Shown here: one piece after another, positions 1 to 8,374 of the stretch
Layout: every line of letters starts with the position of its first letter
How positions within the stretch are numbered: position 1 is the stretch's first letter
DNA from: Vibrio brasiliensis LMG 20546
Lineage (GTDB): Bacteria; Pseudomonadota; Gammaproteobacteria; Enterobacterales; Vibrionaceae
DNA length: 64,000 nt
Direction of reading: 5' to 3'
Assembly: GCF_000189255.1 (NCBI RefSeq)
Contig: NZ_AEVS01000071.1
Coordinates: 62,001-126,000, forward strand
Program-made: the position numbers and the translations under genes
Notes under the pieces: generated by a model
The model's database searches: none
What the model was told of the DNA's origin: nothing
The model's input: the letters and a program-made list of their open reading frames with translations, nothing else

Positions 1-172
1 CCTCCATATCCATCTCACCCTTGGCATACAGGGCCATTAAGCGTTTGTCCTGCTCTAGGAAATCAGGCTCCGTTGCGATGCCCTTCTCAACCATAAACTG
101 ATTCCAAATCATGGCACAGTCAGCGTTGATTAAGGTTTCATCCATATCGAAGACATACAAAGGTTTAGCCAT
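1..172 (-). CDS. HAD-family phosphatase, 5' part only
   Basis: The first 57 codons of a HAD-superfamily hydrolase run off the left edge of the window. Motif I is visible as DMDET at residues 9-13, where the first Asp would be the nucleophile. The start ATG lies two bases after the stop of the upstream ABC ATPase gene, so it is the last visible gene of the transporter operon. Placement suggests it dephosphorylates a product made from the imported compound, but the substrate cannot be told from this fragment. The cap domain and motifs II-IV are outside the window. The HAD assignment is firm; the role is inference. Confidence 0.85.
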   Translation of the reverse strand, partial: MAKPLYVFDMDETLINADCAMIWNQFMVEKGIATEPDFLEQDKRLMALYAKGEMDME

Positions 173-174
173 GA

Positions 175-1194
175 TTACGCTCTCACTGGTTGAATTTCGT
201 TTAGGTTAAAGAGTAACTCTAATTGACTGCCATTTGCCAGTAAGCGTTCTGATGAGCGGTTAAGCAGATCCACGGTCAGTTCACATTCATCGACCTTAAC
301 TTGATAGCGAATTACGTTACCTAACAGTTGGTGGTTTTTTATGGTGGCGACTTGTGGAGCCGAGATATGATTACCATACTGGCGGCCATGCTCTTTGACG
401 TAAATCGATTCAGGGCGAATCGCTACTTTCCATTCGGTTTCAATATTGAAAAGCTGCTTCGCTTTATTCGCTTCAACCAGATTGTAATGACCCATAAAAC
501 TGGCAACGAACTCATTCGCCGGATGGGTGTAAATCTCTTCTGGTGTACCAGCCTGCACAATTTCCCCTCTGTTCATCAGGAAGATACGGTCAGACATAAT
601 CATCGCCTCCTCTTGATCATGGGTGACAAAGATGGTGGTTAAGTTCATCTCTTTTTGAATATCGCGGATCTGCTGACGAAGATGTTTACGGATTTTGGCA
701 TCAAGGGCAGAAAGCGGCTCATCCAGCAGTAGAATGCGCGGTTTAACCACCAGAGCACGAGCGAGGGCGACGCGCTGGCGCTGTCCACCTGAAAGCTGAT
801 GGGGATAATGCTTTTCTTTGCCTTTTAGATCCACCAGCTCAATGACTTTTGCCACTTCACGCTGGATCTCGTCCGCAGAGAGCTTTTTCATCTTTAAACC
901 GAACGCAACGTTGCCTTCTACCGTCATATTTGGAAATAACGCGTAGGATTGAAAAACCATGCCAATGCCACGCTCTTGAGGTACCTGATGCGTGATCTCT
1001 TCGCCGTTAACCCAGATCTCACCACCATCAACTGGATTGAGACCTGCCAGGCTGCGCAGCAAGGTTGATTTACCGCAACCACTTGGCCCCAACAAGGTGA
1101 TGAACTCTCCTTGCTCTATGCTGAACTGAATCTGTTCAAATACCGTGTTGTGACCAAAACGCTTGGTCAGGTTGTTTGCAGTTACGTAACTCAT
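175..1194 (-). CDS. ABC importer ATP-binding protein (phosphonate-type cluster)
   Basis: A 339-residue ATPase that should power import of the solute caught by the binding protein of this operon. Walker A is at 36-44 (GPSGCGKST), the Q-loop at Gln82, the signature LSGGQRQR at 134-141, Walker B at 155-160 and the switch His at 192. A C-terminal extension from about 240 fits the TOBE-type domain of the PotA/FbpC/PhnT class. Its start overlaps the stop of the permease gene (TAATG), so the two are translationally coupled. The family resembles PhnT of 2-aminoethylphosphonate importers, but spermidine- and iron-type importers share this fold, so substrate assignment rests on context. Confidence 0.9.
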   Translation of the reverse strand: MSYVTANNLTKRFGHNTVFEQIQFSIEQGEFITLLGPSGCGKSTLLRSLAGLNPVDGGEIWVNGEEITHQVPQERGIGMVFQSYALFPNMTVEGNVAFGLKMKKLSADEIQREVAKVIELVDLKGKEKHYPHQLSGGQRQRVALARALVVKPRILLLDEPLSALDAKIRKHLRQQIRDIQKEMNLTTIFVTHDQEEAMIMSDRIFLMNRGEIVQAGTPEEIYTHPANEFVASFMGHYNLVEANKAKQLFNIETEWKVAIRPESIYVKEHGRQYGNHISAPQVATIKNHQLLGNVIRYQVKVDECELTVDLLNRSSERLLANGSQLELLFNLNEIQPVRA

Positions 1195-1979
1195 TAATTG
1201 ACCCCTCGGCTAAAACGACTTGCCAGCCAAGTCAGTAAGAAAATAAACAGGAAATAAGTCATCACCAGAGCTGAAGTAAAGTGACCGCTGGTCTGACGCA
1301 TGTTGTATAAATAGATTTGTAGCGTTTCATAGCGTGTGCCAACCAGAATATTGGCAAACACGAACTCGCCTAAAAGAAACGAGAATGAAAGGAACAGCGA
1401 AGCCATTAGTCCTTTTTTCAAATTAGGTAAGATGATCAATAAGAAGGCTTTAGTGGTACTCGCACCAAGCAAATGAGCGGCGTCCATCAAGTCATGAAGA
1501 TTAATCGCTTCGAAGCTGTTTGATATCGCACGATACATAAATGGCAACGCGATAGTGAAATAGGTACCGATTAAAATCCATGGCGTACCAATCAGTGAAA
1601 TCTCGCTGTCCGCATACAGTTGAAGCAGGCCTACTGAAGAGACCACTGGCGGTACAGCAAATGGCAACAGAATAACAATATTCATTACCCTATCCAGCTT
1701 GGGAAAGTAGTAAAACACGACGAATATTGCGGGTAAGATCAGGATTACACTCAGCAAGAGCGATGCGATGCAGATAAACAACGAACGTCCGAAGGCCTGC
1801 AGAAAACGTGGATCCGTCAACAGCTTGATATACCAATCGAAAGTAAAGCCATCTGGAACAATCGTTGCTCCCCATCGAGATGACAGGGAATAAACTAAAG
1901 TGGCAACGATAGGGATTAGCATGATGCCGACAATCGAATAGACAACGGCTTTATGAAATCTAGGGTTAACGTCGAGCAT
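1194..1979 (-). CDS. ABC transporter permease, second subunit
   Basis: A 261-residue inner-membrane permease with six predicted hydrophobic segments. The cytoplasmic coupling motif of the binding-protein-dependent permease family is near residues 165-190 (MDAAHLLGAS...FLLIILPNLKKG). It should pair with the permease encoded just upstream to form the membrane channel. An AGGA ribosome site precedes the ATG, which begins two bases after the upstream stop, and the 3' end overlaps the ATPase gene. It resembles PhnV/PotC-type subunits. Membrane transport is certain; the solute is inferred from the operon. Confidence 0.9.
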   Translation of the reverse strand: MLDVNPRFHKAVVYSIVGIMLIPIVATLVYSLSSRWGATIVPDGFTFDWYIKLLTDPRFLQAFGRSLFICIASLLLSVILILPAIFVVFYYFPKLDRVMNIVILLPFAVPPVVSSVGLLQLYADSEISLIGTPWILIGTYFTIALPFMYRAISNSFEAINLHDLMDAAHLLGASTTKAFLLIILPNLKKGLMASLFLSFSFLLGEFVFANILVGTRYETLQIYLYNMRQTSGHFTSALVMTYFLFIFLLTWLASRFSRGVN

Positions 1980-1981
1980 AA

Positions 1982-2878
1982 CTATTTCCTGCCTGCGTAG
2001 CTTTTAGAGATAAGCCACTGGTTAATAATGGTAATGAACGCGAGCAGTAACATGAGAATCACAGAAATCGCCGCGGCTAAGTTGGGCTCCAGGAACAGGT
2101 CACCAGACACTAAACTCGCTATACGGATGGTGATAACATTGTAGTTACCAGACGTCAGAGCATAGACACTGGCATAGGCACCAATTGCATTGGCAATTAA
2201 GATGATAAAGGTGCCAAATAGCGCGGGTGAAAGAACAGGCAACGCTATTTTAGTCCAGTATTGAGACGTTTTCGCTCCCAGCAAAGCCGCCGCCGCTTGC
2301 CAGTCATCACTCAGGGCGTCAAAAGCAGGATAAAGTAGCAATACCGCCAACGGGATCTGGAAGTAGATATATATCGCCAGTAAGCCCCACTTGCCATAAA
2401 GGTCAAAATCACCAAGTAAGCCATACTGTTTGAGCAGTAAGGTAACTGCGCCATTGGTGCCTAAAATGATGATGAAGGCGAAAGAGAGTGGCACACCGGA
2501 GAAGTTGCTACTCATGTTAGTGAACGCAATAACACCGTCACGAATTTTCGAATCCACGCGGCGCAGCGATGACACCAGCAAGGTAGCAATGCCAAGGCCA
2601 ACAATGCTCGACCACACCGACAACCACAAGCTGTTACCAAAAGCCTGCATCATAAAGGCTGAATCAAGCACTTCGAAATAGTTATCCAGAGCGAATTGGT
2701 CGTCATAGATAAAGCTATTGATTAACACCCAAATCATAGGTGCAAGTTGAAACAGATAATAAAACACAACGAATGGGATCAGGCAAAAAACAGGTTTTAT
2801 GCGTTGAAGCCATGAACGAGATTTCGGTTTTACACAATCAGACTCGTTCGAGCCAGGAGTTATAACAGAACTGCTCAT
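1982..2878 (-). CDS. ABC transporter permease, first subunit
   Basis: A 298-residue inner-membrane permease. I place the start at the ATG at 2878, which overlaps the stop of the phosphatase gene in an ATGA junction. An earlier in-frame ATG would overlap that gene by 73 bases and has no support. A polar N-terminal stretch of about 25 residues is followed by hydrophobic segments and the permease coupling region near residues 215-235 (AAALLGAKTSQYWTKIALP). It pairs with the next permease. It belongs to the PotB/FbpB/PhnU class. Confidence 0.88.
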   Translation of the reverse strand: MSSSVITPGSNESDCVKPKSRSWLQRIKPVFCLIPFVVFYYLFQLAPMIWVLINSFIYDDQFALDNYFEVLDSAFMMQAFGNSLWLSVWSSIVGLGIATLLVSSLRRVDSKIRDGVIAFTNMSSNFSGVPLSFAFIIILGTNGAVTLLLKQYGLLGDFDLYGKWGLLAIYIYFQIPLAVLLLYPAFDALSDDWQAAAALLGAKTSQYWTKIALPVLSPALFGTFIILIANAIGAYASVYALTSGNYNVITIRIASLVSGDLFLEPNLAAAISVILMLLLAFITIINQWLISKSYAGRK

Positions 2879-3699
2879 AGTGCTAACAATTCCTGAGGGT
2901 AAGGTTTGGTATGGTTGATATTGAGTAGCTGACAAATCGTTCCGCACAACTCAGTTTGCTTAACATGGCACTCTTGGTGCGTGAATTTATCGCCAATCAC
3001 AAACAGAGGAACTTCACGCTCCTGCGGTAAGATTCCACCATGAGACAGATCATCGTTCATACCATGGTCGCTGGTCACGACGATTTGATACCCATCGTTA
3101 AGCCATTGCTCGATATAGTTAGAGAGAATGATGTCGACACCACGCGCGCAATTACGGTATTGACGAGAATCCAGGCCAAATTTATGCCCCATGTCATCAA
3201 TGTTCATAGGGTGGATCAGTAACAGGTCAGGCTGATAAGTACGACGCAGATGTTCAGCGTCTAAAAACAGTGCCTCGTCCGGGTAATGATCCCAATGGTA
3301 GAAACAGCCATGCTGAATATTGAGATTTTCATCGTTAGTGAATCTGTCTCGTACTGGCTCATAAGGTGCGCGGTTATAAAGTTCACTCACCCAGTGGTAT
3401 GCTGCCGCCGCGGTGACTTTGCCTTGCGATTTAGCCAGACTAAAGATCGAATCATGATTGGACAGGCGCACTACATCATTGTTCACCACACCACTTTCGA
3501 CAGGACGAACGCCAGTGAGGATACATTCGTAAAGCGGTCGAGAGAGTGATGGCAGTTCGCACATCAGCGGATAAAGCGTTGCACGCATATTGGGATTAGA
3601 GTGGCGTTGTTCCAGAAGACCATTAAGGTAGCCCATACAATCGCGGGCTACCTGATAATTGAGTCCATCCAGAACAACAAGGATAACCTTATTGTTCAT
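2875..3699 (-). CDS. Cytoplasmic alkaline-phosphatase-superfamily hydrolase
   Basis: A 274-residue protein of the type I phosphodiesterase/nucleotide pyrophosphatase fold. Metal-ligand motifs are visible: VVLDG (Asp11), a Ser-rich nucleophile region (LPSLSRP), NIDDMGHKFG and TSDHGMND. There is no signal peptide, so it acts in the cytoplasm on an imported substrate. It lies between the binding-protein and permease genes of one operon and overlaps the permease by ATGA. Phosphonoacetate hydrolase and nucleotide or glycerophospho-diesterases share this fold, so C-P or P-O-C cleavage are both possible. The usual phnW/phnX pair is not seen here. Family assignment is strong; the reaction is unknown. 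Confidence 0.82.
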   Translation of the reverse strand: MNNKVILVVLDGLNYQVARDCMGYLNGLLEQRHSNPNMRATLYPLMCELPSLSRPLYECILTGVRPVESGVVNNDVVRLSNHDSIFSLAKSQGKVTAAAAYHWVSELYNRAPYEPVRDRFTNDENLNIQHGCFYHWDHYPDEALFLDAEHLRRTYQPDLLLIHPMNIDDMGHKFGLDSRQYRNCARGVDIILSNYIEQWLNDGYQIVVTSDHGMNDDLSHGGILPQEREVPLFVIGDKFTHQECHVKQTELCGTICQLLNINHTKPYPQELLAL

Positions 3700-3711
3700 A
3701 GTAAATGGCTC

Positions 3712-4797
3712 TTATTGCTGATGAATTAACACACTTTCCTGCCATTGACGTGGCAGTTTACGCGCCGACTTTTCCCATGCAGAGAAGTCGGTTACCGGGT
3801 GAACATTGCTGTATTGGTCATTAGCAATCAGCTTTGCCTGAACAGATTCTGGCAGAGTCACGTTAGTACGAATTGGGCGGGCATAACCTTGCGCCAGATT
3901 GATCTGGCCCTGGTCACTAAAGATGTACTCGCGAGCAAGCTTGGCTGCGTTCGGATTTTTCGCGTACTTGTTAATAATGGTGGTGTAACCCGAAATCACA
4001 GAGCCATCCTGCGGGATATTGACTGTGAAACGCTTACGGTCGATCTTATCGCGGTAGTTAAGCGCATTGAAATCCCACATGATCGCCACTTCTACTTCGC
4101 CCTTTTCAAGGTTAGCGATGTTAGGGTCTGTAAAAGAGAGACGACCTTGTTTGGCGAGTTCAGCAAAGAATTTAATCGCAGGTTTCAGATTTGATTCGTC
4201 CCCTCCGTTTGCGAAGGCTGCAGCCAGAACAGCGTTATTCGCCTGAGCTGCAACACCTACGTCACCAACAGTGACCTTGTAATCACCTTTTAGTAAGTCA
4301 TCCCACGATTTTGGGGCATCTTTTACCAGGTTGTTGTTAGAGATAAATGAGATGGTGCCAGTGTAAGCTAACGCCCAGTGACCATCTTTATCTTTTGCCC
4401 AGTTTGGAATATCACTCCAGGTTGTCGGCTTGTACGGCTGAGTGACGCCCTTTTTCACTGCAACGCGAGCAAAAGCAAAGCCTACATCACCGATATCGGC
4501 CGTCGCGTTTTTCTTTTCAGCTTCAAACTTAGCGATTTCTTGCGCTGAGCTCATATCCGTATCTTGATGCTTCAAACCGTAGTTTGATTTCAAGTCTACC
4601 CATGTATCTTTCCAGTTTGCCCAACTATCAGGCATACCCACACTGTATACCGCGCCTTCTTTCTGAGCGGCTTTAATCAGTGATTCAAGGTCTGCGTCTT
4701 TTGCCATCGCTGGCGCTGATAGCGTTGCTACCAGCAGAGCAGCTGGCGCGATTTGCTTTGCAGAAATAGTAGTTGAACGACTTAGCAAAGTTTTCAT
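3712..4797 (-). CDS. Periplasmic solute-binding protein of the ABC importer
   Basis: A 361-residue binding protein with a signal peptide that should be cut after the AMA near residue 32. I choose the ATG at 4797 because GGAG sits seven bases upstream. The ATG three codons earlier has no usable spacing. The mature protein has the two-lobed extracellular solute-binding fold of the iron/thiamine/phosphonate group and no Cys lipid anchor. It is first in the operon, and an operator-like site lies just upstream. The ligand is not identifiable by reading; the hydrolases in the operon point to an organophosphorus compound. Confidence 0.87.
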   Translation of the reverse strand: MKTLLSRSTTISAKQIAPAALLVATLSAPAMAKDADLESLIKAAQKEGAVYSVGMPDSWANWKDTWVDLKSNYGLKHQDTDMSSAQEIAKFEAEKKNATADIGDVGFAFARVAVKKGVTQPYKPTTWSDIPNWAKDKDGHWALAYTGTISFISNNNLVKDAPKSWDDLLKGDYKVTVGDVGVAAQANNAVLAAAFANGGDESNLKPAIKFFAELAKQGRLSFTDPNIANLEKGEVEVAIMWDFNALNYRDKIDRKRFTVNIPQDGSVISGYTTIINKYAKNPNAAKLAREYIFSDQGQINLAQGYARPIRTNVTLPESVQAKLIANDQYSNVHPVTDFSAWEKSARKLPRQWQESVLIHQQ

Positions 4798-4811
4798 TGT
4801 CTCCATCCTTC

Positions 4812-4823
4812 TGGACTAGGTCA
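4812..4823. promoter_or_regulatory. Operator-like site in the ABC operon leader
   Basis: TGGACTAGGTCA is a near-palindrome with a CTAG centre. It resembles the TGGTCTAGACCA-type operators bound by HutC/UTRA-type GntR regulators. It lies 14 bases upstream of the binding-protein start. A matching site precedes the divergent regulator. Assignment is by resemblance. Confidence 0.5.
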
Positions 4824-4993
4824 GTAAGTTCGAAATTTATCCTAGGCAGAGAATGTGACGATTTGGCGCAACTATTTTGACAGTTTTAATGTATTTCCAT
4901 GGCAGTTATATTTCATTTACGTAAAAGCCGGACAAATCATGGATGTCATATTTCTGTTACGTCACCGACTTACATTGTGCATAGACACACTTA

Positions 4994-5005
4994 TGGACTA
5001 GATCA
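4994..5005. promoter_or_regulatory. Operator-like site upstream of the GntR/UTRA regulator
   Basis: TGGACTAGATCA matches the site at 4812-4823 in 11 of 12 positions and ends three bases before the regulator's ATG. The pair suggests that the regulator represses both the transporter operon and itself. No clear ribosome site is visible between this element and the ATG. Confidence 0.5.
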
Positions 5006-5008
5006 ACA

Positions 5009-5737
5009 ATGACAGCAGTAGGGACTAACCAGTCAGGAACCCAATTAGGAAGGATCAGAACTCGCTTAAGAGAACAGATTGACTCAGGAGTGATGACGGA
5101 AGGGCAAAAACTCCCCTCAGAGCGAGAGCTCAGTGAGCTATTTTCAACCACGCGTATCACCATCAAAGATGCTTTAGTTTCCCTAGAAACAGAAGGATTG
5201 ATCTATCGTGAAGAGCGGCGGGGCTGGTACGTGTCCCCGCAAAGAATTTGCTATAACCCTCTCTCCCGTAGTCATTTTCATCAAATGATTCGAGAACAGG
5301 ATCGTATTGCTGAAACCAAACTGGTTAACGTGCGTAGTGAAATGGCGGTAGGCGAATATGCTAAGGCTCTAGAGATAGAACAGATTACTGCTATCCATAT
5401 CATTGAGCGACTCAGGTATATCGATGGACGCCCGGTACTGTTCGTCGAGAATGTACTTAAAGCGCAACTGTTTGAGGGGATACTGAGTGAAAACTTAACC
5501 ATGTCACTGACCGGGATCTATCAGGACAAGTTCGGCTACCAGACTCAACGCTCCCGCTTTGACGTTATTCCCACTTCTGCCCCTGCTCATGTCGCCAAAG
5601 CACTCAACCTTGCCCAAGGACAACCAGTATTAAAAATCTGTCGCGTCAACTACAAACAGGATGGTGAGTTGATGGACTGCGAGTTCGAATATTGGCGGCC
5701 TGACGCTGTGATGATTCGCATAGATAGTGTGAAATGA
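5009..5737 (+). CDS. GntR-family regulator with UTRA ligand domain
   Basis: A 242-residue transcription factor. Residues 12-80 form the GntR winged helix-turn-helix (LREQIDSG, LPSERELSELF, LVSLETEGLIYREERRGWYV), and about 95-240 form the UTRA effector domain. It is divergent from the ABC operon across a 211-base region that carries two operator-like repeats, so it most likely represses the importer until a ligand related to the imported compound binds. PhnR/PhnF regulators of phosphonate genes have this architecture, but so do sugar regulators such as NagR. Confidence 0.9.
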   Translation: MTAVGTNQSGTQLGRIRTRLREQIDSGVMTEGQKLPSERELSELFSTTRITIKDALVSLETEGLIYREERRGWYVSPQRICYNPLSRSHFHQMIREQDRIAETKLVNVRSEMAVGEYAKALEIEQITAIHIIERLRYIDGRPVLFVENVLKAQLFEGILSENLTMSLTGIYQDKFGYQTQRSRFDVIPTSAPAHVAKALNLAQGQPVLKICRVNYKQDGELMDCEFEYWRPDAVMIRIDSVK

Positions 5738-6106
5738 TTAGGACTGCTTTAACGCTTTGACATGTTCGATAACCTTATCGTACTCGTCACGATGATTCGA
5801 GCTATGTAAGCTAACTTCTTTAGCGCCAAAGCCCGTATTGTTCGTGACAAACACTCGCAGCTCATAGTCACAAGATCGCAAATAGATAGGAACGGCGACA
5901 AGCGGAAACACCACTAGTCCTAACAACGGAATTAATACAAATACAATGGCCGATATGACCGCTCCTATTAACGCGGCTTTCTGTGCTTTTGAGGCTTTGT
6001 CGAGTTGTTTGACATACATGTACTCGATATTATTTACATCGATAGGACTAGTGTTGCCTGTCGCATAAAGCTGGTTACCATCGATATTTACACTTCCGTA
6101 TTGCAT
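5738..6106 (-). CDS. DUF6232-like membrane protein
   Basis: A 122-residue protein. A small N-terminal domain is followed by one or two hydrophobic segments at about 44-78 and a cytoplasmic C-terminal domain. The arrangement fits the DUF6232 family of bacterial membrane proteins, whose function is not known to me. It converges on the UTRA regulator and its stop is adjacent to the regulator's stop. Its first codons overlap a truncated tRNA-binding-domain reading frame, suggesting that this gene was joined onto the broken end of another. Confidence 0.65.
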   Translation of the reverse strand: MQYGSVNIDGNQLYATGNTSPIDVNNIEYMYVKQLDKASKAQKAALIGAVISAIVFVLIPLLGLVVFPLVAVPIYLRSCDYELRVFVTNNTGFGAKEVSLHSSNHRDEYDKVIEHVKALKQS

Positions 6107-6204
6107 TGTTCACCTTCCCTAACTTCGACAATCAGTCCTACGCGAATATCTACTTTAGCGAAATCATCGAAGGAAATTTGTTCTTTTATTGGAGCGTATT
6201 TCAT
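6088..6204 (-). pseudogene. N-terminal remnant of a CsaA-like tRNA-binding protein
   Basis: A 38-codon frame starts with an ATG preceded by AGGAAA. It encodes the start of a CsaA/YgjH-type tRNA-binding OB-fold protein, with residues 11-27 reading SFDDFAKVDIRVGLIVE. Such proteins are about 110 residues, so about two thirds is missing. The frame then runs 19 bases into the start of the DUF6232-like gene and stops. I read it as a gene broken by a deletion or insertion. Confidence 0.65.
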
Positions 6205-6217
6205 CAATTTTTCCTAT

Positions 6218-6586
6218 TCACGAGTAAACACTGATTTCTATCAGATTCAAATCAGGGTCTACAAAGTACACAGATTGAATTGGACCATTAGCACCTGACT
6301 TTTCAACCGGCCCTTCAACCACTTCAACGTTTTCTGAACTTAAATGGCGTTGTACCTCGTCTAACGTCCAATCGGTTATCAGGCAGACATCACCTGAACC
6401 AACTTGAGCCCGGTTTCTTGGCTCCTGGCCTAAGAGTTGAAAGTTGATTTTTTGGTTACCGAACTTAACGGCCTTGCGACCATTAGCAAACGAGATCTCT
6501 TCCATATGCAGAACTCGTTTATAGAATTCAACCGAACGCTCAATGTCTGCGACGGTCAATACAATATGATCAATGTGACTAATCAA
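6218..6586 (-). CDS. VOC-superfamily (glyoxalase-fold) protein
   Basis: A protein of about 122 residues with the vicinal-oxygen-chelate fold: ISHIDHIVLTVADIERSVEFY at the N-terminus and DPDLNLIEIS at the C-terminus supply the expected metal-binding His and Glu. I choose TTG at 6586 as the start, because AAGGA lies at proper spacing and homologues begin at this residue. A further TTG upstream has no ribosome site. Members include glyoxalases, dioxygenases and antibiotic-resistance proteins, so the reaction cannot be named. Confidence 0.8.
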   Translation of the reverse strand: MISHIDHIVLTVADIERSVEFYKRVLHMEEISFANGRKAVKFGNQKINFQLLGQEPRNRAQVGSGDVCLITDWTLDEVQRHLSSENVEVVEGPVEKSGANGPIQSVYFVDPDLNLIEISVYS

Positions 6587-6616
6587 GCGATGTATCCTTA
6601 TCAAAACTATTTGCCG

Positions 6617-6988
6617 TTATGGCTGACCTATCAGCAAAAAAAGTGTCACCGCACCAAACAATATCCATGATAGATGCCGCCCTTTTGAGCCAATAAGAGC
6701 AGTGAAAAAGTGTATCGCAAACGTCGCTGCGATTATCTGACCAATAAGACGTTTATCCAGTTCTGGTTGGGCCAAGACAATCACAATAGCGGCTAATCCT
6801 AGCCAGGCAACTGAGGTCAGGTGCCAGGCAAAGCGTAAGGTACGCTTGGTAAAGTCATCACTCCCTAGCAACTTAGGCAAGTTATCTCGCTTAAACAATC
6901 TGGACAAAATAAAGCGTTCACCAAGATAAGAGTGAGCAAATGAGACGACAACTAATAAAAACGCTGCCAGATAGAGTAGAAATTCCAT
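6617..6988 (-). CDS. Small integral membrane protein, unknown function
   Basis: A 123-residue protein with four hydrophobic segments near 1-22, 50-70, 80-98 and 104-121 and short polar loops. I do not recognise a named family. It sits 30 bases upstream of the VOC gene and may be co-transcribed with it. Confidence 0.6.
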   Translation of the reverse strand: MEFLLYLAAFLLVVVSFAHSYLGERFILSRLFKRDNLPKLLGSDDFTKRTLRFAWHLTSVAWLGLAAIVIVLAQPELDKRLIGQIIAATFAIHFFTALIGSKGRHLSWILFGAVTLFLLIGQP

Positions 6989-7038
6989 TTAGTCTCCGTA
7001 CAAACTCCCAGAATTAACGCGTTTGTTCACTAGCGTAT

Positions 7039-7572
7039 CTACTGCCAGAGATCAGTCGTTTTTACTGCGGTTGTCTTACCAGGAAAGCTTGAGATGCTTG
7101 ATAAGGCAAAGTTATGATGCGCCCGAATCAGCTCTCCGCTAGCATGAGGTTTGTCATGCGTAGTGTGAGCATCCGAAACCAGTATCACTGGATATCCTAA
7201 CCCTGCGGCTCTGCGAACGGTGCTATCGACACAAAACTCAGTCGCATAACCGCACACGATAAGGCGCTCGACGCCTAACTCAGTTAATAGACTTTGTAGC
7301 TCAGTGTTTAAAAACGAATCTGGACTTGTTTTACGCACAAAGTGATCACCACTTTCCGTCACAAGGCTCGACTGTAAGGCCCACCCTTCACTGCCATATT
7401 CAATCGCTGAGTCCGCTTGTTCATGTTGAACAAAGATAACGGGAACCGACTTAGCGCGTGCTGATTCTGTGATGTGATTAATTCGATTGAGTACCTGTTT
7501 GGCTTCAAACGGTTGAGGTTCTGGGTCGAATAAGATGGACTGAACATCAATAACAACTACTGCAGATTTCAT
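7039..7572 (-). CDS. Isochorismatase-like cysteine hydrolase
   Basis: A 177-residue cytoplasmic hydrolase of the isochorismatase/nicotinamidase fold. The catalytic triad is visible as Asp9 (VVIDVQ), Lys81 (VRKTSPDSF) and Cys114 (GYATEFCVDST). The ATG at 7572 has a strong GGAGG ribosome site, so the 24 in-frame codons further upstream are not coding. The substrate is not evident; nicotinamide, isochorismate or other amides or enol ethers are all possible in this family. Confidence 0.88.
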   Translation of the reverse strand: MKSAVVVIDVQSILFDPEPQPFEAKQVLNRINHITESARAKSVPVIFVQHEQADSAIEYGSEGWALQSSLVTESGDHFVRKTSPDSFLNTELQSLLTELGVERLIVCGYATEFCVDSTVRRAAGLGYPVILVSDAHTTHDKPHASGELIRAHHNFALSSISSFPGKTTAVKTTDLWQ

Positions 7573-7654
7573 TTTTCCTCCGATAAAATCCAGGTTGCCT
7601 GAACGGCTGTTTTGCATTGCAAAATTCAGTATGTACTGGGGCAATCGCTTTCTA

Positions 7655-8167
7655 TTAACTGTGTTTTAAAACAAACTCATTCAGTTGCGATACCGTTTTG
7701 ATTATGTACACATTTTTACTGCCATGTCGCGCTGTTAACTGAGATAAAAACTCTTCATTCCAGAATTTGGGACACAACCTAAGTGTTTTGTAACTGTTAA
7801 TTGTCCCTTTGAGCACGGAGCTTCCTTCAGGCCAACCTTCCGGCTTAACAAACAGACCTTTCAACAGGCGTTTGGTCACATACCAATAGCTCACCCAATA
7901 TGGCAGGTCGATAAAAACAAGAGTATCCGCCGCTTCTAAGCGCTGATGAAAAGAGCTCAAAGGCCCGAGGCCGTCAAGAATCCATTCATCCGAAGCAATG
8001 ATAGAGTCATGAGCTTTGTTAAACTCTTCGCGATCAACAAACTCGCCATTGGGCTTATAAACAATCGAGTCAAGTTGATGAAGTGGTAAACCTGTAGCAT
8101 GGGCGAGTGTTTTGCTGAGCACCGATTTTCCGCTTCCCGGCTTACCAAAAACAGCTACCTTTTTCAT
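7655..8167 (-). CDS. P-loop nucleoside kinase-like ATPase (topology-modulation type)
   Basis: A 170-residue protein with a Walker A loop at 8-15 (GKPGSGKS) and a small-kinase fold, like proteins annotated as adenylate-kinase-related or topology modulation proteins. I start at the ATG at 8167, where MKKVAVFGKPGSGKS begins as in homologues; ten extra codons upstream are unlikely. No substrate can be inferred. It is the last gene before the isochorismatase-like gene and could be co-transcribed. Confidence 0.78.
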   Translation of the reverse strand: MKKVAVFGKPGSGKSVLSKTLAHATGLPLHQLDSIVYKPNGEFVDREEFNKAHDSIIASDEWILDGLGPLSSFHQRLEAADTLVFIDLPYWVSYWYVTKRLLKGLFVKPEGWPEGSSVLKGTINSYKTLRLCPKFWNEEFLSQLTARHGSKNVYIIKTVSQLNEFVLKHS

Positions 8168-8211
8168 TTGAAATCCTCTAAGGGTCAATTTCCGCAAAAG
8201 GTAGAAACAGA

Positions 8212-8236
8212 AAACCCACCTTCTGGCGGTGGGTTT
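8212..8236 (-). terminator. Intrinsic terminator downstream of the DUF2059 gene
   Basis: Nine-base arms (AAACCCACC and GGTGGGTTT) flank a seven-base loop. On the minus strand the stem is followed by a short T-rich stretch, fitting termination of the gene at 8375-8842. Confidence 0.7.
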
Positions 8237-8374
8237 AAGATATTCAAAACATACACAAGCCCACCATTGCTAAGCAATGATGATAATTCGCTGGTTAAGA
8301 TGCTTTAGATTAAATTTCATACAACCACTTTCATACAAACAGGATCCGATGTCAACTCGCTTAGTGAAAGCGTC

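Noticed and set aside
328..642. Long plus-strand frame antisense to the ABC ATPase
   Set aside because: It is the shadow of a clearly coding, motif-complete gene on the other strand.
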